DNA of 5,861 nt from Clostridiales bacterium (GTDB lineage: Bacteria > Bacillota > Clostridia > Oscillospirales > Acutalibacteraceae), in assembly GCA_019418545.1 (NCBI GenBank), contig DYBQ01000124.1, positions 1 to 5,861 of the forward strand, given 5' to 3'. Below the pieces are notes generated by a model, which worked only from the letters and a program-made list of their open reading frames with translations, had not been told where the DNA came from and searched no databases. A program made the translations under genes and the position numbers. Below, one piece after another: positions 1-4,994 of the stretch; position 1 is the stretch's first letter, and each line of letters begins with the position of its first letter.

Positions 1-35
1 CTTATCTGTAGCACTTTTATGGGAGGCTGAAAATA

Positions 36-785
36 ATGTCAGGCCATTCAAAATGGAACAATATCAAGAGAAAAAAAGAAAAAACCGATGGCGCCAAGGC
101 CAAAATCTTTACGAAAATCGGCCGTGAGCTGGCTGTTGCCGTAAAAGAAGGCGGCGGTCCCGACCCGGCTTCCAACTCGAAGCTGAAAGACTGTATCGCC
201 AAAGCAAAGGCCAACAACGTCCCCAACGATAATATCGAGAGAATTATTAAAAAGGCTGCCGGTGACGGCGATGCCGAGCGTTATGAGAGCATGGTGTATG
301 AGGGCTATGGCCCCAACGGCGTGGCTGTGATTGTGGAAGCTTTGACCGATAACCGGAACCGTACAGCTGCTGACGTGCGCCACTATTTTGACAAGTTTGG
401 CGGCAATTTGGGAACAACCGGATGCGTTTCCTTTATGTTCTCCGAAAAAGGCGTCATTGTCATCGAGCGGGAAGACCATGACGAAGACCAGGTGATGGAG
501 GATGCACTGGAAGCCGGTGCAGCCGATTTCCAGGCTGACGAGGACGTGTTTCAGATTTTCACCGAGCCGGATGATTTCTCCGGGGTCCGGGAAGATTTGG
601 AAGCCAAGGGCTATGAGTTTGTTTCCGCAGAAGTTGAGATGGTGCCCAGCACCTATACAACCTTGACCGATGAGGATTCGATTGTAAAAATGCAGAAGCT
701 GCTGGATGCGCTGGAAGACAACGACGATGTCCAGAATGTCTGGCATAACTGGGATGCGCCGGAATCCGATGAGGATGATGAATAA
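36..785 (+). CDS. yebC: YebC/PmpR family (TACO1-like) translation/regulatory protein
   Basis: This 249-residue protein has the full length usual for the YebC/PmpR family. The N-terminus carries the family signature: MSGHSKWNNIKRKK at residues 1-14, then a DGAKAKIFTKIGREL stretch, followed by a helical N-domain and the mixed middle domains (EGYGPNGVAVIVE near 89-101, and a TDNRNRTAADVRHYFDKFGG region). The C-terminus is an acidic tail (PESDEDDE). The family was first described as DNA-binding transcriptional regulators; more recent work on YebC and mitochondrial TACO1 places it at the ribosome, relieving stalls at proline-rich stretches. Which role applies here cannot be read from sequence. The ATG is preceded by GGGAGG at 21-26 with a 9-base spacer. 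No promoter is visible in the 35 bases upstream. The gene is probably co-transcribed with the gene that follows 29 bases downstream. The family call is very safe; the cellular role is less so. Confidence 0.97.
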   Translation: MSGHSKWNNIKRKKEKTDGAKAKIFTKIGRELAVAVKEGGGPDPASNSKLKDCIAKAKANNVPNDNIERIIKKAAGDGDAERYESMVYEGYGPNGVAVIVEALTDNRNRTAADVRHYFDKFGGNLGTTGCVSFMFSEKGVIVIEREDHDEDQVMEDALEAGAADFQADEDVFQIFTEPDDFSGVREDLEAKGYEFVSAEVEMVPSTYTTLTDEDSIVKMQKLLDALEDNDDVQNVWHNWDAPESDEDDE

Positions 786-814
786 TCCGGCTGCCATATA
801 GGAGGTACGCCTTT

Positions 815-2494
815 ATGACTGACAATACCAATCTTTGCATGAATTGTATGGCCGACACCGGCGGTAATGCAGTTTGTCCCCAGTGTGGGTGGAACACGCA
901 GGAGCCGCAGATGCTCCATGCCCTGCCATACAGGACCTCTTTGCAGGGGCGTTATATTGTCGGCCGGGCAAAAAAATCCAATGGCGAGGGAATCACCTAC
1001 ATAGGGTGTGACACTGTGCAGAATACCGTGGTGGAAATCCGGGAGTTTTTCCCCCAGAGCATTTGCCAGCGGCAGGAACAGGGGACAGAGGTTCTGGTTT
1101 CTGGCGGCAACGAGATTGTTTTTGATGAATCGCTGGCTATGTTTCTCAATTATGCCCGGGAAATTGCCCACATGCGGGATTTGTCTGCAATTGTCCCTAT
1201 TTATGATATTTTTGAAGAAAACCATACCGCTTATACTATCTCTGAGTGGAGCGAAAGTATTACCCTGCGGTATTTTGTGGAGCGCAGCGGCGGCAGCCTG
1301 ACCTGGAATGCGGCCCGGCAGCTGTTTATGCCGGTGCTGTCAGCTTTGAGTACCATGCATGCGGCAGGGGTCAGTCACCTGGGGATTTCCCCGGAATCCC
1401 TGAAAATTATGCAGGACGGGAAAATGCGTCTGGGAGATTTTTGTATCAACCTGGTCCGCCGGATGGATACCGATTTCCCCCCGGACATGGTGCCCGGCTG
1501 CGCGGCAATTGAGCAGTATGTGATGGACTGCCCGCTGGACGAAGCAACGGATGTGTATGGCTTTACGGCTTCGCTGTTTTTTGCTTTGACAGGGGAGCTT
1601 CCGCGGGATGCCGTATATCGTAAGGACGACTCCCGGCTGCTGATTCCCACCGAGTTGGCAAAAAGCCTTCCTCCACACGTAATATCTGCACTGGCAAACG
1701 GGCTGCAGGTGCGGCCGGAACAGCGCACAAAAACCTTTGAGAGGCTGCGCGCAGAGCTTTCGGCGGCTCCAACGGTAACGTCTACTTTGGAGCAGACCGC
1801 TTCCATCAAAAAGCTCCCGCCTGTCCCCCAAAAAGATACAGAGAGGATGCCCGGGTTTGTGTGGCTTCTGTTATCCTGTGCGATTAGCTTGGTTGTGATG
1901 GCAGCTATTGTTTGGATTTGGTTCCAATTCCAGCCCGACCTGTTAAACTCGGGAACAGAAGGTACGGACGTGACCTCTGTTGTATCGGAAGTTGACAGTG
2001 AGGTATCGTCCCAGGATTCATCGGAGCTGTCTTCTTCATCAGAGGCCAGTGTGGAAAATATGATTGAGGTTCCTGACCTTCGTGGGGAAGTGTATGACGA
2101 CCTTTTGGCAGGAGTATCGGCTTCGGAAGACCCGGAGTATACGGTTTTGCTGTCAGAAAGGGCTTTTAGTACCACAGTGGAAGAAGGAAAAGTTATCTCC
2201 CAAAATCCTTCCCCCGGTGAAAGCATGGTGCGTGGAGGCGCAATTGTTGTAATTGTCAGCCAGGGAGAACCAACCCGGGAACTTCCACCGGTAAAAGGGC
2301 TTACCTTGGCGGAAGCCGCCGAACGGGTAACGGATGAAGGCTTTATACCGGTAACCGAAAAAGTGAGGGATGAAGAGGTCCCCGAAGGTAAAGTGGTAGG
2401 CTATAAGGATTTTGAAGTGGGACAACAGCTTGCTTATGGCTCGGAAGTAACGCTGCTGATTAGCGAAGGTGATGGTACGTCTGAGTCTGAATAA
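815..2494 (+). CDS. Zinc ribbon-pseudokinase-TM-PASTA membrane protein
   Basis: 559 residues. Residues 8-24 form a zinc ribbon (C8-x2-C11, C21-x2-C24). About 45-315 follow a bacterial Ser/Thr kinase fold: a glycine-loop region near 50-62, VEIREFFP at 73-80 in place of VAIKEYFP, a helix C region near 108-120, HLGISPESLKI at 188-198 in place of HRDISPDNIMI, DFC at 208-210 in place of DFG, and PGCAAIEQY at 227-235. The ATP-anchoring Lys is Arg76, the catalytic Asp is Gly190, the metal-binding Asn is Ser195 and the helix C Glu appears to be Tyr113, so a pseudokinase is inferred; Asp208 is kept. One membrane helix spans about 348-370, followed by a Ser/Glu-rich linker (388-413) and two PASTA domains (about 416-484 and 487-552). 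The predicted topology puts the kinase fold inside and PASTA outside, where such domains bind peptidoglycan or lipid II fragments in PrkC/Stk relatives. RBS GGAGGT at 801-806 has an 8-base spacer. Domain calls are strong; inactivity and ligand are inferred. Confidence 0.93.
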   Translation: MTDNTNLCMNCMADTGGNAVCPQCGWNTQEPQMLHALPYRTSLQGRYIVGRAKKSNGEGITYIGCDTVQNTVVEIREFFPQSICQRQEQGTEVLVSGGNEIVFDESLAMFLNYAREIAHMRDLSAIVPIYDIFEENHTAYTISEWSESITLRYFVERSGGSLTWNAARQLFMPVLSALSTMHAAGVSHLGISPESLKIMQDGKMRLGDFCINLVRRMDTDFPPDMVPGCAAIEQYVMDCPLDEATDVYGFTASLFFALTGELPRDAVYRKDDSRLLIPTELAKSLPPHVISALANGLQVRPEQRTKTFERLRAELSAAPTVTSTLEQTASIKKLPPVPQKDTERMPGFVWLLLSCAISLVVMAAIVWIWFQFQPDLLNSGTEGTDVTSVVSEVDSEVSSQDSSELSSSSEASVENMIEVPDLRGEVYDDLLAGVSASEDPEYTVLLSERAFSTTVEEGKVISQNPSPGESMVRGGAIVVIVSQGEPTRELPPVKGLTLAEAAERVTDEGFIPVTEKVRDEEVPEGKVVGYKDFEVGQQLAYGSEVTLLISEGDGTSESE

Positions 2495-2517
2495 GCGTGC
2501 TGGAAACTGAATATATC

Positions 2518-2553
2518 AAAAGAGCGGAGCAGGTTTTCCTGCTCCGCTCTTTT
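2518..2553. terminator. Bidirectional intrinsic terminator between convergent operons
   Basis: A perfect 16-bp stem (2518-2533 with 2538-2553) encloses a TTTT loop. The lower stem is A:T and the core is GC-rich (GAGCGGAGCAGG). On the + strand the hairpin ends in a T run followed by more T-rich sequence; on the - strand it ends in TTTTGATATAT. It lies 23 bases after the PASTA-gene stop and 22 bases beyond the stop of the small - strand gene, so it can stop both transcripts. Confidence 0.93.
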
Positions 2554-2575
2554 ACTTTTCGCCACAAGGATTTTT

Positions 2576-2722
2576 TCAGCAGCCATACAAGTCCTCAATA
2601 TCCTCGTCGTCATTGTCAAAATACCGGCTCCCTTTGGAATTTCCGGGAGCACAGAATAGCCCGATAATGACGCCCAAAGCCATAGACAGAGCTGCCAGCA
2701 AAAATACCGTGCTTTTTTTCAT
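2576..2722 (-). CDS. Small single-pass membrane protein, YtxH-like motif
   Basis: 48 residues starting MKKSTVFLLA. A hydrophobic segment at about residues 5-24 (LLAALSMALGVIIGLFC) should span the membrane; it is followed by APGNSKGSR and a strongly acidic tail (DNDDEDIEDLYGC). The join of helix and tail, G-x3-G-x3-AP-x-n-SR, resembles the short YtxH-like proteins whose signature is roughly GLLFAPKSGKETR, so a small YtxH-like membrane protein is my best guess. The family has no well-defined biochemical role. The ATG at 2722 is chosen because AAAGGAGG sits 10 bases upstream; a longer frame to 2791 would start upstream with no ribosome site and run through the promoter. Own promoter (2763-2791), ribosome site and terminator argue that it is a real gene despite its length. 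Cys24 is not in a standard lipobox (preceded by G-L-F), so I do not call it a lipoprotein. Confidence 0.75.
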   Translation of the reverse strand: MKKSTVFLLAALSMALGVIIGLFCAPGNSKGSRYFDNDDEDIEDLYGC

Positions 2723-2732
2723 GAACAACAAG

Positions 2733-2740
2733 CCTCCTTT
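2733..2740 (-). promoter_or_regulatory. Ribosome binding site of the 48-codon gene
   Basis: AAAGGAGG on the - strand, 10 bases before the ATG at 2720-2722. This strong match fixes the start of the small membrane protein at MKKST rather than at the upstream in-frame codon near 2791. Confidence 0.85.
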
Positions 2741-2762
2741 CCCCCAGCAGGTTAGTATCCTC

Positions 2763-2791
2763 ATTGTACCCTGAATTCCAAGGGATTGCAA
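2763..2791 (-). promoter_or_regulatory. SigA-type promoter of the small membrane protein gene
   Basis: On the - strand, TTGCAA (2791-2786, four of six matches to TTGACA) and TACAAT (2768-2763, five of six matches to TATAAT) are separated by exactly 17 bases. Transcription would start near 2756, giving a leader of about 33 bases that holds the AAAGGAGG site. The -35 lies just beyond the amidohydrolase stop codon, so the small gene can be expressed on its own or by read-through from the amidohydrolase gene; no terminator separates them. Confidence 0.72.
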
Positions 2792-2797
2792 GGGATT
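2779..2797. repeat. 9-bp direct repeat at 10-bp spacing over a -35 box
   Basis: CAAGGGATT occurs at 2779-2787 and again at 2789-2797, one helical turn apart. The pair surrounds and overlaps the -35 hexamer of the small membrane protein promoter. Spacing of one turn would place both copies on the same DNA face, as in a regulator site, but two short copies may be chance. Confidence 0.5.
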
Positions 2798-3591
2798 CAG
2801 CCGAGATTCAAAAGATTGGCAGCATTTTTGCCCAAAATCAAGTCCAGTTCACTGCTGGAAAAACCGCATTTTTCCAAAAAAGCAAGCTCATCACAGGAGC
2901 GGCTCCAGGGGCTGTCGCTGGCAAACAGGATTTTGTCCAGCCCATGGCGGCGTATCATCCGGGCAGCCTGTTCTGGCGTGAGGAAATGGGAGATAAAAGC
3001 CGTGTCCAAATAGACATTCTTTTTCCCGAGCAAAAAGGTTTCGGCTTCTTCTGGCGTGCTCATCCCACCCATATGAGCCGCAATAATGGTGAGGGAAGGG
3101 AAAAGGTCTGCAAGCTTGGCCATTTTTTCTGCTGGCGCATGAATCACATCGGGGGAAAGGGGGTCGCGGCCTGTGTGGAAGGTGACGGGCAAACGAAGGG
3201 CAGCGGCTTCCTCATACAGAGGGAACACGGCAGGGTCATCTACCATAAAATCCTGATAATCAGGATGAAGTTTGATTCCTTTTAAGCCCAAAGCATGAAT
3301 CCGCCGAATTTCTTCTGTTGGGTTTTCTGCATGGGGATGAACGCTGCCAAAACAGAAAACATTCCCTTTTTGAATAGAAGCCGCCCAGTTATTCACAGAA
3401 GTGTGCTGGGTGGGGGTAGTGGCAATGTGCATCAAAGCAAAGGCATCCACGCCCCATTCCTTCATTTTGGCCGCTGTGCCCGCAAGGGTGCCATCTGTTT
3501 CATAAGGGCACCCGCAAATCGAAGAAAGCTTTGGCAGTGCCTTTGCTGCAATCTTATCGGGAAATGCGTGGACATGCATATCAATTATCAT
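2797..3591 (-). CDS. Amidohydrolase family 2 (ACMSD-like) metal-dependent hydrolase
   Basis: 264 residues, a usual length for the Amidohydro_2/ACMSD-like branch of the amidohydrolase superfamily (TIM-barrel enzymes that hydrolyse or decarboxylate small substrates with a divalent metal). The expected metal and catalytic residues are all present: the H-x-H motif H6 and H8 (MHVHAFPD) after strand 1, H109 in GIKLHPDYQDF, H139 in PVTFHTGRD, H173 in IIAAHMGG, and D226 in ILFASDSPW. The enzyme is therefore probably active, likely soluble and cytoplasmic; there is no signal peptide. The substrate cannot be named. The ATG at 3591 follows GAGGAGG (3600-3606) at 8 bases. The gene lies just after the rpsR terminator and upstream of the small membrane protein gene on the same strand. 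Neighbours suggest no pathway. The superfamily call is strong, the reaction unknown. Confidence 0.9.
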   Translation of the reverse strand: MIIDMHVHAFPDKIAAKALPKLSSICGCPYETDGTLAGTAAKMKEWGVDAFALMHIATTPTQHTSVNNWAASIQKGNVFCFGSVHPHAENPTEEIRRIHALGLKGIKLHPDYQDFMVDDPAVFPLYEEAAALRLPVTFHTGRDPLSPDVIHAPAEKMAKLADLFPSLTIIAAHMGGMSTPEEAETFLLGKKNVYLDTAFISHFLTPEQAARMIRRHGLDKILFASDSPWSRSCDELAFLEKCGFSSSELDLILGKNAANLLNLG

Positions 3592-3618
3592 TGGGAAAAC
3601 CTCCTCAAAACCTTATAT

Positions 3619-3654
3619 AAAACAAAAAAGCGGACGAAATCAATCGTCCGCTTT
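3619..3654 (-). terminator. Intrinsic terminator of the rpsF-ssb-rpsR operon
   Basis: On the - strand, a perfect 11-bp stem (AAAGCGGACGA paired with TCGTCCGCTTT, 3627-3637 with 3644-3654) with a six-base loop (TTGATT) is followed by TTTTTTGTTTT. It begins 31 bases after the rpsR stop and stands only about 13 bases before the ribosome site of the amidohydrolase gene, leaving little room for a separate promoter there. Confidence 0.9.
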
Positions 3655-3685
3655 CGATACCATATAGAGTCCTCAGCAGACTGAA

Positions 3686-3937
3686 TCAGTCGCTGCTGAA
3701 GGGCAGAAGAGCCAGATGACGGGCACGCTTAATAGCAACCGTCAAATCGCGCTGATGACGGGCACAGGTGCCGGTCACACGGCGGGGCAGAATCTTTGCG
3801 CGCTCGGAAATGAAGCGGCGAAGTCTGGCAACATCCTTATAATCGATGGTTTCCACCTTGTCAACGCAGAAGCTGCAAACCTTTCTGCGGCCCTTGCGTC
3901 CACCGCGGCGGTTATCTCTCTCGGGTCTATCAGCCAT
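3686..3937 (-). CDS. rpsR: 30S ribosomal protein bS18, zinc-binding form
   Basis: 83 residues, the normal size. The core IDYKDVARLRRFISERAKI (31-49) and KILPRRVTGT (48-57), then IKRARHLALLPF (69-80), are unmistakably S18, which binds S6 on the 30S platform. Cysteines form C21-S-F-C24, and C58-A-R-H61 completes a C-x2-C...C-x2-H set, so this is the zinc-ligand ('C+') form; in B. subtilis-type S18 these positions are largely replaced. The start MADRPERDN is chosen because AAAAGGAGG stands 8 bases upstream. The frame opens further upstream only with a TTG and without a ribosome site. The N-terminus is rich in Arg/Lys/Gly, as usual. It is the last gene of the rpsF-ssb-rpsR operon, separated from ssb by 72 AT-rich bases and followed by a terminator. 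Confidence 0.98.
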   Translation of the reverse strand: MADRPERDNRRGGRKGRRKVCSFCVDKVETIDYKDVARLRRFISERAKILPRRVTGTCARHQRDLTVAIKRARHLALLPFSSD

Positions 3938-3945
3938 GGAAAAAG

Positions 3946-3954
3946 CCTCCTTTT
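3946..3954 (-). promoter_or_regulatory. Ribosome binding site deciding the rpsR start
   Basis: AAAAGGAGG on the - strand, 8 bases before the ATG at 3935-3937. It supports the 83-residue S18 rather than a longer form. Confidence 0.9.
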
Positions 3955-4009
3955 CATCAAAAATAAAAATCAAGAATCAAATACTTTGAAAAAAATCCCA
4001 AACAATTGC

Positions 4010-4495
4010 TTAGAAGGGCAAATCGTCATCCATGGGAATTTCTTCGAAATCGCCGGTGTCACCGCTGGTATAAGCGGGCGCCGGTTCAGCTGCCGGTTTG
4101 GAGTAGCTGTTGGTATTGTAGCTGCCGCCATAATTTTGGCCATTGTCTCCGCCATAACTGCTGCCTTCGGAGCTGCGCTTGGACTCGGTGAAACTCACGT
4201 TGTTGGCCTGAATTTCAAAAGCCTTGCGTTTTACACCCTCGCGGTCAGTATAACTGCGGGTTTGAATGGAGCCTTCCACTGCAATCATCTGGCCCTTGCG
4301 GAAGTACTTGCAGACAAATTCTGCCGTGCCCCTCCAAGCCACAATGTCGATAAAATCGGCCTGACGCTCGGTTCCTGCCTTGGCATAACCACGGTCAACT
4401 GCAATGGTAAAAGTCGTAACGGCAATGCCGTTAGGAGTATGGCGTAATTCCGGGTCGGCTGTCAGCCGTCCCATTAAAACAGCAACATTCAGCAT
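4010..4495 (-). CDS. ssb: Single-stranded DNA-binding protein
   Basis: 161 residues. Residues 1-104 are the OB-fold DNA-binding domain: LMGRLTADPELRHTPNG (7-23), VTTFTIAVDR (26-35), DFIDIVAWRGTAEFVCKYFRKG (48-69) and IAVEGSIQTRSYTDREG (71-87) all match bacterial SSB. A flexible linker rich in Gly, Ser, Tyr, Asn and Pro (105-150) leads to the acidic tip MDDDLPF, the docking peptide for DNA repair and replication partners. The protein coats single-stranded DNA as a tetramer. It sits between rpsF and rpsR, 19 bases after the rpsF stop. Its ribosome site AAAGGGAG (4504-4511) is 8 bases from the ATG and somewhat weaker than those of its neighbours. The length and tail are typical, with nothing broken. 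Confidence 0.98.
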   Translation of the reverse strand: MLNVAVLMGRLTADPELRHTPNGIAVTTFTIAVDRGYAKAGTERQADFIDIVAWRGTAEFVCKYFRKGQMIAVEGSIQTRSYTDREGVKRKAFEIQANNVSFTESKRSSEGSSYGGDNGQNYGGSYNTNSYSKPAAEPAPAYTSGDTGDFEEIPMDDDLPF

Positions 4496-4514
4496 GCCTT
4501 ACACTCCCTTTCGC

Positions 4515-4862
4515 TTATTCAGCGTCAGCGGACTTTTCTTCAGCCGGCTGAGCGGGCTTTACGTTCTTGACTTCCTTCTTGACGATGAGAGAACGAAGAA
4601 CGCCGTCCGTAATCTTAAAGACGCGGTCCAGTTCAGCAGTAAAAGCGGGAGCGCTCTTGAAGTTGATGAGGGTGTAGTAGCCCTCGGTCTGCTTCTGAAT
4701 CGGGTAGGCCAAACGGCGCTTGCCCCAATCGTCCACGCTTTCCACTGTGCCGTGCTTATCGATGAGCTTCTTGAACTTTTCGACAACAGCAGCAGCGCCT
4801 TCCTCACCCAGTTTGGTGGAGAGGATGAAAACGGTCTCGTAGGAATTGATAATCTCTGTCAT
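4515..4862 (-). CDS. rpsF: 30S ribosomal protein bS6
   Basis: 115 residues. The ferredoxin-like S6 fold is evident from SYETVFILST (7-16) at the first strand, DDWGKRRLAYPI (44-55), TEGYYTLINF (59-68) and ITDGVLRSLIVKKE (84-97). A low-complexity acidic/Ala tail (101-115) closes the protein, as is common. S6 pairs with S18 in the 30S platform. I start the protein at MTEIINS because the strong AAAAGGAGGTG lies just before that ATG. An in-frame ATG 24 bases upstream (at 4884-4886) would place the ribosome site within the coding sequence and has no site of its own. It is the first gene of the operon, downstream of a near-consensus promoter and a structured leader. Confidence 0.98.
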   Translation of the reverse strand: MTEIINSYETVFILSTKLGEEGAAAVVEKFKKLIDKHGTVESVDDWGKRRLAYPIQKQTEGYYTLINFKSAPAFTAELDRVFKITDGVLRSLIVKKEVKNVKPAQPAEEKSADAE

Positions 4863-4869
4863 GTTGTTG

Positions 4870-4880
4870 CACCTCCTTTT
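4870..4880 (-). promoter_or_regulatory. Ribosome binding site of rpsF
   Basis: AAAAGGAGGTG on the - strand, 7 bases before the rpsF ATG at 4860-4862. It settles the start at MTEI. It lies just downstream of a leader hairpin (4890-4910), so structure there could affect its access. Confidence 0.9.
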
Positions 4881-4889
4881 GGACATAAG

Positions 4890-4940
4890 GCCCCATTTTA
4901 AATCCGGGGCAAGGATAAGAGACTGCCAAAACCGGCAGTC
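4890..4940 (-). promoter_or_regulatory. Structured rpsF leader, candidate S6:S18 feedback element
   Basis: Between the likely transcript start (near 4943) and the ribosome site the - strand can form two hairpins. The first is a perfect 7-bp stem, GACTGCC with GGCAGTC (4940-4934 and 4927-4921), around a GGTTTT loop. The second is GCCCC with GGGGC (4910-4906 and 4894-4890) around an AT-rich loop starting GG, and ends 10 bases before AAAAGGAGG. Both contain CCG. Bacterial rpsF leaders are known to carry a CCG-bearing hairpin bound by the S6:S18 dimer, so autoregulation of the operon is plausible. I cannot confirm the exact motif by eye. Confidence 0.4.
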
Positions 4941-4975
4941 AACAGACTTATTATATCAGTCTGCCGGCTGCCGGT
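4931..4975. repeat. 45-bp interrupted palindrome centred on the rpsF -10 box
   Basis: Outer arms ACCGGCAG (4931-4938) and CTGCCGGT (4968-4975) pair perfectly over 8 bp; inner arms CAGACT (4943-4948) and AGTCTG (4958-4963) pair over 6 bp; a symmetric 4x4 gap (TCAA/CCGG) separates them, and the centre is TATTATATC, which holds the -10 element on the - strand. CTGCCGG is also tandemly repeated at 4961-4974. The dyad covers the promoter and the 5' end of the transcript. Confidence 0.8.
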
Positions 4976-4978
4976 CAA
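4950..4978 (-). promoter_or_regulatory. Strong SigA-type promoter of the rpsF-ssb-rpsR operon
   Basis: On the - strand, TTGACC (4978-4973, five of six matches) and TATAAT (4955-4950, perfect) are separated by exactly 17 bases, and TG at one base before the -10 gives an extended -10 (TGATATAAT). Start of transcription should fall near 4943, with a leader of about 80 bases. This strength suits a ribosomal-protein operon. Confidence 0.93.
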
Positions 4979-4994
4979 GCATTTCTTTTGAATT

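Noticed and set aside
48..797. A 249-codon open frame on the - strand opposite yebC
   Set aside because: It has no ribosome site, no family-like motif and lies fully opposite a convincing gene; its openness follows from yebC codon use.
1375..2226. A 283-codon open frame on the - strand opposite the pseudokinase gene
   Set aside because: Composition is Ser/Arg-rich with no coherent domain, and the opposite strand has clear kinase, TM and PASTA features.
2576..2722. Lipoprotein signal at Cys24 of the small membrane protein
   Set aside because: The residues before Cys (G-L-F) do not fit the lipobox, which needs a small residue at -1.
3938..4009. A possible internal promoter in the AT-rich ssb-rpsR gap
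   Set aside because: TTG-like and TAT-like pieces occur in the AT-rich sequence but none has a convincing pair at 16-18 bases.
3716..4447. A 243-codon + strand frame with hydrophobic, Ala/Gly-rich stretches opposite rpsR and ssb
   Set aside because: It mirrors two certain genes and crosses their intergenic gap; the membrane-like look comes from the antisense of SSB linker and S18 codons.
4863..4886. An upstream in-frame ATG for rpsF
   Set aside because: The added codons contain the strong AAAAGGAGG site itself and no site precedes the upstream ATG.
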